A DNA stretch of 64,000 nucleotides from Terriglobia bacterium (GTDB lineage: Bacteria > Acidobacteriota > Terriglobia > UBA7540), in contig JASHON010000159.1 of the NCBI GenBank assembly GCA_030041095.1, positions 1 to 64,000 on the forward strand, in the 5' to 3' direction. Positions 54,156-64,000 of this stretch are shown here, in pieces. The notes beneath the pieces are model-generated. The model ran no database searches and was not told the DNA's origin. It was given only the letters and a program-made list of their open reading frames with translations. Positions within the stretch are counted from its first letter, which is position 1. Each line of letters starts with the position of its first letter. The position numbers and the translations under genes were made by a program.

Positions 54156-54884
54156 ATGCCAACGGCTCGAAAGCACCCTGTCGTCCAGATCTCTCTTGAC
54201 CTGACTTCTGTCGCCGAGGCACTGGATCACGCCCGCAAGGCAGTACGGGCGGGAGTGGATTGGCTGGAGGCAGGAACACCGCTCATTCTGGCCGAAGGTC
54301 TGCGAGCGGTGAAGGTCCTACGCCAGGAGTTTCCCACGCGGCCCATTGTGGCGGATTTGAAGACGATGGACGGAGGATACCTTGAGGCAGAAATGATGGC
54401 CAAGGCGGGAGCCAATTATGTGGTGGTGATGGCGCGGGCGCATCCGGCCACGGTGCAGGCGGTGGTGAAGGCTGGAAAGGATTATGGAGTGAAGGTCATG
54501 GGCGATGATCTCGGCTGCCCGGACAAGGCGGCCGCCGCCCGCGCCCTCGAAGATTTGGGAGTGGATTTTATCGTGCACCACGTCGGCTATGACGAGCGGC
54601 GCGATCCGAAAGTGATCGCCGCTCATGCTGGCCGCGCGCCCAGTCCGCTGGACGAGCTTCGGAAGGTCGTTAACGCCGTCCACATTCCCGTGCAAGCTGT
54701 CGGCGGTCTTTCCGTGGCTGAGGTGATGAAGTTGCCCGAGTATGGGGTCTTTCATTTGGTTCTTGGGGCGCCACTCACAGTCGATGCCGACGCTTTTAAG
54801 TCGCCTGCCCATGATCTCGAGGGGTTGTTGCGAGAGATCATCGCCAGGTTGAACGCGACAGAGTCCTCGCCGACGGCCGGCTGA
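54156..54884 (+). CDS. OMPDC-superfamily enzyme (hexulose-6-P synthase / KGPDC-like)
   Basis: The 242-residue TIM barrel belongs to the orotidine monophosphate decarboxylase suprafamily. ADLKTMDGGYLEAEMMAKAG holds the characteristic Asp-x-Lys-x-x-Asp motif, and the N-terminal VQISLDLTSVAEALDHARKA and late GGLSVAEVMKLPEYGVFHLV are also typical. Members make or split hexulose-6-phosphates or decarboxylate 3-keto-L-gulonate-6-phosphate. Here it leads an operon with a zinc dehydrogenase and a sugar isomerase, so a sugar or sugar-acid catabolic step is more likely than formaldehyde fixation; no PHI isomerase is present. Confidence 0.85.
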   Translation: MPTARKHPVVQISLDLTSVAEALDHARKAVRAGVDWLEAGTPLILAEGLRAVKVLRQEFPTRPIVADLKTMDGGYLEAEMMAKAGANYVVVMARAHPATVQAVVKAGKDYGVKVMGDDLGCPDKAAAARALEDLGVDFIVHHVGYDERRDPKVIAAHAGRAPSPLDELRKVVNAVHIPVQAVGGLSVAEVMKLPEYGVFHLVLGAPLTVDADAFKSPAHDLEGLLREIIARLNATESSPTAG

Positions 54885-54935
54885 TGAAGCGAATCGGCGT
54901 GGCTCTCGTCCCAAGGGCGGCAGGTGGAGGTTTCT

Positions 54936-55991
54936 ATGCAGTCGATGATGGCGCTCGTCCATTACGCACTCGAGAAGGGCAGTGTGGCTTTGCGAGAGGT
55001 GCGTCGGCCACCGCGCCTTGAGGACGATGAAGTGCTGCTTGAAAGCAAGGCCGTTGGCGTTTGCGGCAGTGACGTGCACCAGTTTCACAACACCCAGAGC
55101 TGGAAGGTGAATGTACCGGTGATTCTTGGGCATGAATTCTGTGGCGTCATTGCGGAAGCTGGAAAGGCGGTGAAAGGGTTCAAAGCGGGAGACCGTGTCG
55201 CCAGTGAGACGGCGGCCAGGATTTGCGGCCAGTGCCTCTATTGCCGCAGCGGAGCATACAATCTGTGCCCATCCAGGCTTGGTTTCGGTTACGGGCTCGA
55301 CGGAGCCATGGCTGAATACGTCAAGGTTCCTGCCCGATGTTTGCACCATCTGCCTTCCTCGGTTTCGTTTGAAAAAGCCGCGCTGACGGAACCTTGCTGC
55401 GTTGCTTGCAACGCCGTTTGCGTCAAGACTTCGCTGAAGCCAGGGGACAGCGTATTGATTCTTGGCCCCGGAACCATTGGATTGCTTTCGTTGATTTTCG
55501 CAAAGCTTTGCGGAGCCGGCTGGGTGGGACTTGCCGGCCTTCCGCAGGACCGGCCGCGGCTGGAACTCGGTCGCCTGCTGGGAGCTACTCGGATTTTGGA
55601 TGGCACAGCGGAAGAGAACTTGTCGGTACTTCGTTCTGTGGGAGATGGCATGGGCGCCGATGTGGTGATCGATTCAACCGGTCACTCGGAAGCCCTCCGC
55701 TTTGCCTTGGCTGCGGTTCGGCCTGGCGGTCAAATCACCAAGGTCGGTTGGGGACCGCAGCCGCTCCAGTTCTCTCTCGATCCTCTCGTTCAAAAAGCCG
55801 CTCGCCTTCAGGGCAGCTTCAGTCACAATTATCCGATTTGGGAAAGAGTGATCGCGCTGCTCGCTTCCGGCCAGCTCGATCCGACGCCGCTCATCCACCG
55901 GGTTGAGCCACTGGTGAACTGGAAGCTCTGTTTTGAAGAGATGACTGGCGGCGAGGCAGTGAAAAATGTTGTCCGGCCCGGCCTGGAGTAG
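54936..55991 (+). CDS. Zinc-dependent sugar alcohol/polyol dehydrogenase
   Basis: The protein of about 351 residues is a medium-chain dehydrogenase. Catalytic-zinc residues appear in VGVCGSDVHQFHN and GHEFCGVI, and the four-Cys structural zinc lobe in ARICGQCLYCRSGAYNLCPS. The nucleotide-binding region is GDSVLILGPGTIGLLSLIFA. The profile is that of sorbitol, iditol or galactitol-phosphate dehydrogenases. I choose the ATG at 54936 with AGGTGGAGG upstream; a GTG four codons earlier is possible. It is the second gene of the sugar operon, about 50 bases after the first. Confidence 0.87.
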   Translation: MQSMMALVHYALEKGSVALREVRRPPRLEDDEVLLESKAVGVCGSDVHQFHNTQSWKVNVPVILGHEFCGVIAEAGKAVKGFKAGDRVASETAARICGQCLYCRSGAYNLCPSRLGFGYGLDGAMAEYVKVPARCLHHLPSSVSFEKAALTEPCCVACNAVCVKTSLKPGDSVLILGPGTIGLLSLIFAKLCGAGWVGLAGLPQDRPRLELGRLLGATRILDGTAEENLSVLRSVGDGMGADVVIDSTGHSEALRFALAAVRPGGQITKVGWGPQPLQFSLDPLVQKAARLQGSFSHNYPIWERVIALLASGQLDPTPLIHRVEPLVNWKLCFEEMTGGEAVKNVVRPGLE

Positions 55992-56030
55992 ACGACAAAG
56001 CAGCCGTCAATTGGAGTCAGAATCAGACTT

Positions 56031-56909
56031 ATGAAACTGGCAGCCTTTCCCAAGTGTTTCATGGATCAGCTCGTCGTTCAACATACCCTGACACTGTTCG
56101 AGTGGATCGAGATGGCTGCGGATCTGCCGATCGACGGCCTCGAAATGTACGAAGGCGCATTCCAGAACTTCCAGCCGGATTATTTGAGCAAAGTTCGCAG
56201 AGCGCTCGAACGGAAGCATCTCGAAGCTCCCATGTTGTGCTGCTCGCCCGATTTCACATCTCCCGATGCTCAGGAACGGCGCCGCCAGGTCGAGCGCGAG
56301 AAGCAGATGATTGATGTAACTGAGGCACTGGGCGGCAGGTTCTGTCGTGTGCTTTCCGGCCAGCGCCGTCCCGAAGTCTCGCGCGCGCGGGGCATCGCTT
56401 GGGTGGTGGATTCAATCCGCGAGCTCCTGGATTATGCTTCCGCGAAGAATGTGGTGCTGACCATGGAGAACCACTATAAAGATAACTATTGGCAACACCC
56501 CGAGTTTGCCCAGAAAAGTGAGATTTATCTTGAGATTATCAATCGGATTGAATCTCCTTGGTTTGGAGTGCAGTACGATCCCTCAAACACGTTGTTAGCC
56601 GGCGAGGATCCGATTGAGTTGCTGCAGAAAATCAAGCACCGTGTGGTCACCATGCATGCCAGCGACCGCAAATTGAAGCCTGGCCACGCGCTTGAGGAAT
56701 TGCGCGCGGTGGAAGATGCCGTGGGTTACGCTGCCATTCTCACGCATGGAGTGATTGGTACCGGGTTGAATGACTATCCGAAAATTTTTGCTATCCTGCG
56801 CGAAGCCGGCTTTGATGGTTGGGTTTCAATTGAGGATGGAGTCAACGGCATGGATGAACTGCATCAGTCGGCGAAGTTTCTGCTGCCTTTCATCCACGGA
56901 AAAGCCTAA
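56031..56909 (+). CDS. Sugar phosphate isomerase/epimerase (xylose isomerase-like TIM barrel)
   Basis: The 292-residue TIM barrel has the metal-binding set of this family: Glu in NVVLTMENHYKDNYW, Asp in GVQYDPSNTLL, His in VVTMHASDRKLKPG and Glu in DGWVSIEDGVNG. Such enzymes interconvert keto-sugars or epimerise them. It is the third gene of a likely operon with the OMPDC-like enzyme and the zinc dehydrogenase, 39 bases downstream. A RAYT-derived repeat begins ten bases after its stop codon. Confidence 0.87.
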   Translation: MKLAAFPKCFMDQLVVQHTLTLFEWIEMAADLPIDGLEMYEGAFQNFQPDYLSKVRRALERKHLEAPMLCCSPDFTSPDAQERRRQVEREKQMIDVTEALGGRFCRVLSGQRRPEVSRARGIAWVVDSIRELLDYASAKNVVLTMENHYKDNYWQHPEFAQKSEIYLEIINRIESPWFGVQYDPSNTLLAGEDPIELLQKIKHRVVTMHASDRKLKPGHALEELRAVEDAVGYAAILTHGVIGTGLNDYPKIFAILREAGFDGWVSIEDGVNGMDELHQSAKFLLPFIHGKA

Positions 56910-56918
56910 TGGCATTCT

Positions 56919-57080
56919 CTGGAGTTTCTACCTTTCACACGCCGTTTCCCGGGCGCTCCAGCAGCCGCCTCAGTACCCTCTGTATCAGGGCATGACTTCA
57001 GTCATGCCGCAGTGCGTCGCAGACTCCAACGGCTTTAGCCGCTGGCCGTCGAAACCAGGGGCTAAACACACTGCGGGAAA
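56919..57080 (-). repeat. RAYT-derived REP repeat, copy C
   Basis: CTGGAGTTTCTAC, ACACGCCGTTTCCCGGGCGC and the perfect palindrome GGCATGACTTCAGTCATGCC are shared with copies A, B and D. The part beyond the palindrome diverges, so the RAYT coding end is barely present. It begins just behind the sugar isomerase gene. Confidence 0.75.
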
Positions 57081-57261
57081 AGGCCAGTCTGTCATGCTGA
57101 GCGAAGCGAAGCATCTCTGCATTTGCTCAGCTATGTTGCCTTGGCATCATGCGGCTCCGCCGCCAGACGCGCGGCCAAGGACGAGGAAAGCCTTGCCCTT
57201 CCGGACCTGAACCTCCTGATCATTCCTTCTTTTTTTCGAAAGCGAGGCTGCGCCTCGCGCC
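57081..57261. other. Stretch between two RAYT repeats
   Basis: About 180 bases hold no recognised gene. It may be debris from the same family of insertions. Confidence 0.4.
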
Positions 57262-57420
57262 CTGCAGTTTCTACATTTCACGCGCCGTTTCCCGGGTGCT
57301 CCAGCAGCGGCTTCGCCACCCCCGTATCAGGGCATGACTTCAGTCATGCCGACACAGGTCCGCCGATGGCCGGGCTTTAGCCCCTGCGGCTTTTCCCTTT
57401 GCCAAATAGCTGCAGCCTTA
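57262..57420 (-). repeat. RAYT-derived REP repeat, copy D
   Basis: The copy has the CGCGCCGTTTCCCGGGTGCT word, the palindrome GGCATGACTTCAGTCATGCC and, on the minus strand, codons for a RAYT end (YLAKGKSRRG, a frame that includes the GGGCTTTAGCCCC palindrome). This is the uninterrupted form of the sequence in which the MITE of copy B is inserted. Confidence 0.75.
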
Positions 57421-57568
57421 CAGATCCTCCTCGAACTACCGCGCCGCCACGTAGGAGCGCAACAGATCGATCACCAGCGTAGCGTTGTGCTCGGATTGCA
57501 AGAGGGCTCGTCCCTGGCGCGTCTTGGTGGAGAAGAAGAACGCACGCGACGAGCTCACGACAGCTCTC

Positions 57569-57603
57569 TTGACAAAATCTTATATTAGATATATTCAAAT
57601 ATC
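57569..57603 (+). promoter_or_regulatory. perR promoter with overlapping palindromic operator
   Basis: TTGACA at 57569-57574 is a consensus -35 box; TATATT (57590-57595) or TATTCA (57592-57597) can serve as the -10. The palindrome GATAT-ATTCAA-ATATC at 57588-57603 overlaps it, and TTATATTAGATATAT just upstream resembles a PerR/Fur-type box in about 10 of 14 positions. The start codon at 57607 lies only about ten bases after the -10, so the mRNA may be nearly leaderless. AT-richness stands out from the surroundings. Confidence 0.65.
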
Positions 57604-57606
57604 TTC

Positions 57607-58032
57607 ATGGGCTCCGAGGCGATTAAGAGGTCCCTCGAGGAGATTGGGTTGCGGTGCACTCCGCAGCGCTACGCCGTGATGGCGTTCTTGATGGGGTGCA
57701 AAGAACACCCGACGGCTGCGGAAATCTTCGACGCCGTGAATCGCGTGGATTCGCGCTCTTCAAGGGCAACCACTTATAACAATCTGCGCGACTTGGTGCA
57801 GGCGGGCCTGGTGCGTGAAGTGGCGGTGGAGGGGCGCGCCGCGCGATTCGATGCAAAGGGCATGCGGCATCACCACTTTATCTGCGATCGCTGCGGTCAC
57901 GTTGAGGACGTCAAGTGGTACACCGTGCGCAAGCCTGCCTCGCTCTCCCTCGGCAAGCGCGTGCTTCGCGAATGCGAAGTTATATTCCGCGGGCTTTGTT
58001 CGAAGTGCGCCCGGAGGCGCGCTGACCGCTAG
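57607..58032 (+). CDS. perR: PerR-type Fur-family peroxide regulator
   Basis: The 141-residue protein has a winged helix (CTPQRYAVMAFLMGCKEHPT, SRATTYNNLRDLVQAGLVRE) and a metal-binding domain. Two CxxC pairs (C93/C96 and C131/C134) form the structural zinc site. The regulatory site matches PerR: H34 in CKEHPT, D82 in ARFDAKG (PerR has Asp where Fur has Glu), H88 and H90 in RHHHFIC and D101. PerR senses peroxide by oxidation of these His ligands with Fe(II). The gene lies upstream of katG in the same direction. Its TAG stop directly adjoins a MITE. Confidence 0.85.
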   Translation: MGSEAIKRSLEEIGLRCTPQRYAVMAFLMGCKEHPTAAEIFDAVNRVDSRSSRATTYNNLRDLVQAGLVREVAVEGRAARFDAKGMRHHHFICDRCGHVEDVKWYTVRKPASLSLGKRVLRECEVIFRGLCSKCARRRADR

Positions 58033-58163
58033 CGGGCTGCGGAAAAAGTCTTTCGGGAGTGAACGTAGCGCCGGCTTCCAGCCGGCAACTCCCTTCAATT
58101 CAACGGAGGCCGGCAAGATACCGGCGCACCATTCGCGTCGTCGCCGAGCTTTTCTGCATCCTG
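58033..58163. mobile_element. 131-bp MITE, second copy
   Basis: The element has the same length and internal order as the MITE at 14490-14620, in opposite orientation: diverged ends (CGGGCTGCGGAAAAAGTC left; GAGCTTTTCTGCATCCTG right) and the two GCCGGC palindromes with the CTTCAATTCAAC linker. CTAG before and TTAG after could be a decayed 4-bp target duplication. It sits between perR and katG, starting at the base after the perR stop, so the hairpins may terminate or separate the two transcripts. Confidence 0.8.
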
Positions 58164-58278
58164 TTAGGCTTCAAAGCGGTGTGGAGTCCGCAAGAGTGGC
58201 TCGCATCGGCAACCACGGCTGACGGTTGCGCGAATCGGAAAGGCAGGATGGCGTTGCCGTTCGCCCTAATCGTTTTGA

Positions 58279-60501
<2,223 letters not shown>

Positions 60502-60534
60502 CGTAGCGTCCGGGAAACAGTCCAACAACTGCGG

Positions 60535-60585
60535 GATGCGGAGCTTCAGTCGTAGCCTGAGCGCCGCAATCCATTCTGCCAACAC
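60535..60585 (-). pseudogene. N-terminal stub of an ADOP permease gene
   Basis: On the minus strand a GTG start is followed by LAEWIAALRLRLKLRI, which parallels the start MFPEWMVAFWLRIKALFRRR of the ADOP gene at 63433. After 17 codons similarity stops and the katG 3' flank begins. The upstream spacer is also duplicated. It is the stub of a third permease gene in a tandem array, cut off by the perR-katG segment or by a deletion. Confidence 0.6.
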
Positions 60586-60587
60586 GA

Positions 60588-60820
60588 CCGGTCACCACCC
60601 GGTTGGTAGCGCAGCCCCACGCTGTTCCCGGGTCTGCGGCTTTTCCCTGAAATCTGGGAGAAGCCGCAGACCTCAAGAGCGGAGGTCCGCGCTACCCGAG
60701 AAACGCGGAGCGGGGAAATGCTTGGCGCCAACTTCGCTTATCACTCGTCACTTGCCACCGCTTTATTCATGTCGCAACGCTACCATCGGATCGACTTTCG
60801 CCGCCCGGCGCGCGGGAATG
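60588..60820 (-). repeat. Duplicated ADOP intergenic spacer, copy 1
   Basis: This segment is nearly identical to 63435-63665: GTTGGTAGCGCAG, GCTGTTCCCGGGTCTGCGGC, a GCGGACCTC-type palindrome (60666-60690), AAATGCTTGGCGCCAAC and the 3' end of an ADOP gene (codons for [16 protein letters not shown]). It shows that the permease genes were duplicated in tandem together with their spacer. Confidence 0.9.
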
Positions 60821-63433
60821 TAGCAGGCAAGCAGTGCGACCGCAATCAACAGGAGCGGAACAACCACGAACGTCGAGGGATCGGTGGGCTTGATGCCATA
60901 AAGCATGCTCGACAGAAGGCGTGCCAGCGCCAACGCCCCTACGATTCCCACGCACAAACCTGTGAGCGTGAGGGACATTCCTTCACGCACCACGAGTCCG
61001 AGAACATGGCGGCGCTGCGCGCCGAGAGCCATGCGAACGCCGATCTCCGGTATGCGCTGGCTAACCCAATATGCCAGGACGCCGTAGATGCCGACCGCCC
61101 CAAGAGCCAACGCCAGGAGGGCAAATCCACCAAGGAGCCAGGCGTCGAACCGCCTCTGCGCCTCGGGCTCCGCGAGCATGGAGCCACCCGTTCTCATGTG
61201 CGAGATGACGAGGTATTTGTCCAGCCGGTGAATTTCCGCGCGGACCTGCGCTGCCAGTGCCTGCGGGCGCCCAACGGTGCGGATCACAATTTCATCACTC
61301 GTGTCCAATCCGGACGGGACATAGGCAATCGGCGCCGCCGCCCGCTCCAGCCCCTGCTCTCGTACGTCGCCGATAACGCCAACGATTGTAAACCAGGGAC
61401 TCTTGAAGTTGGGATCGGCAAATTTGAATTGCTTGCCGATCGGATCCGTCGCCGGCCAATACCGGCGCGCCATCACCTCATTGACGATCGCAACCGGCGC
61501 TGCTTTTTCTGTCGTGTCCATGCGATTGAACTCCCGGCCGCGCAACAGAGGAATTCCCATCGCCTGGAAGAAGTGCGGGCTGGCTTCAGAGTTCACCACG
61601 AGTGACTTCGCAGCCGGCGCCGCCGCAGTGCGACCCTTAATCTCAAAAGGAACTCTGTACATCTCGTCTGGAAACAGGGTGAATGAAGCCGAAGCGATTG
61701 AGCTCACGTCCGGCATTGCTCGGAGACGCGCCATCACCTTGCTCATCTCCGCGGCACGGGCGGCCTTTCCTTTAAGGCTGTTTGCAGGCTCGTCATAGAA
61801 CCGCAAAGCAAGCATGTGTGCGGCATCGAATCCCGGACTGACGCTGAGGATTCGGCGCAAACTTCGGATCAGCAGCCCCGAGCCGACAAGAAGAACAACC
61901 GCGATGGCTACCTCCGCCACAACGAGCAACCCTGCGCATTAGCTGCACCGCTGGCACAGAATTCCCTGAAGTTTGCTTGAGGGCCGTCCCTGGCTCGATA
62001 CGTGACACGGCAAAGAGCGGAATGATGCCGCAGAGCAACGCGGCGATGACGGTGACAGCAGCGGTATAGCCGAGCACATGAAGCCCAAGCACGTCCCCGT
62101 TGAGTTTTGCGATGTCTGGATTAAGCTTCGAGACAAGACTCACGCTCCAGCCAGCGATCAAAACACCACAGAAAGCTCCCGACAACCCAAGCACCAGACT
62201 TTCGCTGACGAACTGCCGCGCCAGGCGCTGTCGTGTCGATCCTAGTGAAATTCGAACTGCAATTTCCTTCTGCCGGGCAGCCGTTCGCCCAATGATCAAC
62301 GCGGCAGTATTCAGGCAGGCGATCAGCAAGACTGCCGCGATGAATGCCCAGAGCACGAGGATTCCCGTTCGTACTTTTTCTGAAAGCTGCTCGCGAAGGG
62401 GCACAATCCGGACTCGCGTCCCGTGATCGATTGCTGGGTACTCGGCCGCCAGGCGGGCAGCGATTGTATTCATCTCAGTCCGTGCCTGAGGCCACGTCAC
62501 ACCAAACCTGAGCCGGCCGATGACCGCCATATTGGGGTACTGCCGCGTTTTGATTCGCATAACAGAGTTCATCTGGCGCGGCTTCCAGATCTCGACCCCG
62601 GTGGGAAAAGTGAAGCCGGCAGGCATCACTCCAATAATCGTGTCTTCTCCGCCGCCAAAGCTCTTGCGCTGCCCAAGAATATGCGGGTCCGCTCCAAATC
62701 GAGTTCGCCACAGGCCATACGCAATCACTGCTACGCCCGTATGGCCAAAAATGGCATCGTCCGGCGTAAATCCGCGGCCCAGCATGGGGCTTACGCCTAA
62801 CACTGAGAAAAAATTCGTGGAAACCAACGCGCTTGGAACAAGCTCTGTTCCGTTCGGGCCGGTGACCGTGGTCGCCGTCCCGGAGCCGGTCAGGAAGGTT
62901 TTGCCGAACATGATGAATGCCATGTCTTCAAATTCATGGCTTTCGGCTCGCCAGTCAGCGTAGTTTGGATAGGAGACAGCGCCTTCTGTCTCTCCCGTTT
63001 TTTGATTCTCCTGCCAGAGGAAGGCAAGACGGCTAGCATGTGGAAAAGGGAGCCGACGGAAAAAAGCTGCATTGGCCAGACTGAAAATTGCCGCATTCGC
63101 TCCGATGCCAAGCGCGAGCGTGGTGACGGCAACTGCGGCAAACCCGGGATGACGCCGCAACTGCCGCAAAGAGTAGCGACCGTCTTGCCAGAGGGTTTCG
63201 AGGAAAGGGAAAGTCCACATTCCGCGGTTGGTTTCTTTTGCGCTTGTGGTGTTCCCGAACTCTCGCCGCGCGGCGTAATGAGCTTCCTCTGCTGGCACGC
63301 CCGATTCCGTCAATTTCTGCTCGCGCATGGCGAGGTGAAATTGCAGCTCGTCGTCCAGGTCGCGATCAAGCTGCCGGCGACGAAATAGCGCCTTGATTCG
63401 CAGCCAAAATGCAACCATCCATTCGGGAAACAT
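60763..63433 (-). pseudogene. ADOP-type permease gene, single frameshift
   Basis: The gene encodes a permease of the ADOP type with the extra N-terminal cytoplasmic domain (RRRQLDRDLDDELQFHLAMR) before the first helix ([20 protein letters not shown]), a MacB core and the first FtsX block in one frame down to about 61935. The remainder ([20 protein letters not shown] to [16 protein letters not shown]) lies in another frame. A single-base indel near 61925-61945 explains this, and the two parts overlap. Total length without the shift would be about 890 residues. It could be a real pseudogene or an assembly error. I start it at the ATG at 63433. Confidence 0.85.
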
Positions 63434-63434
63434 G

Positions 63435-63665
63435 GCCGGCCACCACCCAGTTGGTAGCGCAGACCCACGCTGTTCCCGGGTCTGCGGCTTTTCCCTAAAA
63501 TCTAGGAGAAGCCGCAAACCTCAAGAGCGGAGGTCCGCGCTACCCAAAAAACGCGGTGTGGGAAATGCTTGGCGCCAACCTCGCTTATCACTCGTCACCT
63601 GCCACCGCTTTATTCATGTCGCAACGCTACCATCGGATCGACTTTCGCCGCCCGGCGCGCCGGGA
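63435..63665 (-). repeat. Duplicated ADOP intergenic spacer, copy 2
   Basis: This is the second copy of the spacer described at 60588-60820, with a few substitutions. Its palindrome at 63514-63538 has one more mismatch than copy 1. It separates the frameshifted ADOP gene from the partial ADOP gene at the window edge. Confidence 0.9.
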
Positions 63666-64000
63666 TGTAGCACGCCAGCAACGCCACCGCGATCAAAATG
63701 CCCGAAACCGCGATAAACGTCGCCGGGTCGGTAGGCATGACGCTATAGAGCAGACTTGCTAAAAAGCGGGTGAGCGCGAGCGCAACGGCGAGTCCGATTA
63801 CCACACCAACCAGCGCCAGCTTGATTCCTTGGCCAACAATCATCCTCAGCACATCGCCCTTCTGCGCTCCCAGCGCCATGCGGATGCCGATGTCGTGCGT
63901 CTGGAGCGAGACCGAGTAGGCCATTACGCTGAAGACGCCGACGACCACCAGCACCAGACCGAGGGCAGCAAACACACCCAGAACCACAAGCCCGAACCTC
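63610..64000 (-). CDS. ADOP-type permease, C-terminal part (runs off window)
   Basis: The visible 130 residues are the last FtsX block of an ADOP permease: [40 protein letters not shown], two further helices and the end [16 protein letters not shown], identical to the end of the neighbouring gene. The frame is open to the window edge. It is the upstream member of a tandem permease array on the minus strand. Confidence 0.9.
   Translation of the reverse strand, partial: RFGLVVLGVFAALGLVLVVVGVFSVMAYSVSLQTHDIGIRMALGAQKGDVLRMIVGQGIKLALVGVVIGLAVALALTRFLASLLYSVMPTDPATFIAVSGILIAVALLACYIPARRAAKVDPMVALRHE

Noticed and set aside
54156-54884. Formaldehyde fixation (RuMP) role for the hexulose-phosphate-synthase-like enzyme
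   Set aside because: No 6-phospho-3-hexuloisomerase is nearby and the neighbours are a polyol dehydrogenase and a sugar isomerase.

Overview
The window looks like chromosomal DNA from a soil or sediment member of the Acidobacteriota. The basis is gene content: three recognisable full or near-full ADOP permeases (acidobacterial duplicated orphan permease, FtsX/MacB type), an ECF sigma factor overlapping a serine/threonine kinase with TolB-like and TPR regions, a PEP-CTERM protein, a CadC-like regulator, Oar/TonB-receptor debris, PQQ dehydrogenase and c-type cytochromes. Codon use is GC-rich throughout and most genes have clear AGGAG-type ribosome binding sites. No species can be named from sequence alone.

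Layout. 1-7 kb: a complete IS630 element that has cut a secreted-protein gene, then exported or membrane proteins (BON/glycine-zipper, two SHOCT proteins, PEP-CTERM propeller). 7-17 kb: a CadC-like regulator, then a scarred zone with two 3' pieces of a tRNA-Pro gene, the C-terminal relic of a tyrosine integrase, broken and intact toxin-antitoxin genes, RAYT-derived repeats and a nested MITE, mixed with two c-type cytochrome genes and an SMP-30-like lactonase. 17-23 kb: two paralogous Tat-exported SelA/DgaE-like PLP enzymes, an exported RidA and a PQQ dehydrogenase. 23-36 kb: an ADOP permease, a translationally coupled cupredoxin / hybrid-free histidine kinase / outer-membrane barrel operon, a second histidine kinase with its OmpR-type regulator, and a divergent, degraded porin plus cupredoxin pair. 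36-50 kb: kinase and ECF sigma factor, a CHAT fragment, an unknown isochorismatase-like protein, a kelch protein, ThuA, dienelactone hydrolase and C69 dipeptidase genes, an intact VapBC pair, and a small membrane protein/XRE operon. 50-64 kb: another ADOP gene, an intact tRNA-Pro(UGG), a three-gene sugar catabolic operon, perR and katG, and a tandem ADOP array running off the right edge.

How the parts fit. The exported oxidative enzymes, cytochromes and lactonase point to periplasmic oxidation of sugars or amino sugars. The two-component and cupredoxin genes form what looks like a copper/redox-linked envelope module present in one intact and one decayed copy. PerR and KatG give peroxide defence. 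The intact tRNA-Pro at 53.7 kb, its 3' duplicates at 8.1 and 10.0 kb and the integrase relic suggest that one or more islands integrated here, but most of the intervening genes look like ordinary acidobacterial genes, so the island reading is an inference.

All family assignments are by eye from motifs; no database search was run. Several genes are broken by frameshift or stop; some of these could be assembly errors.
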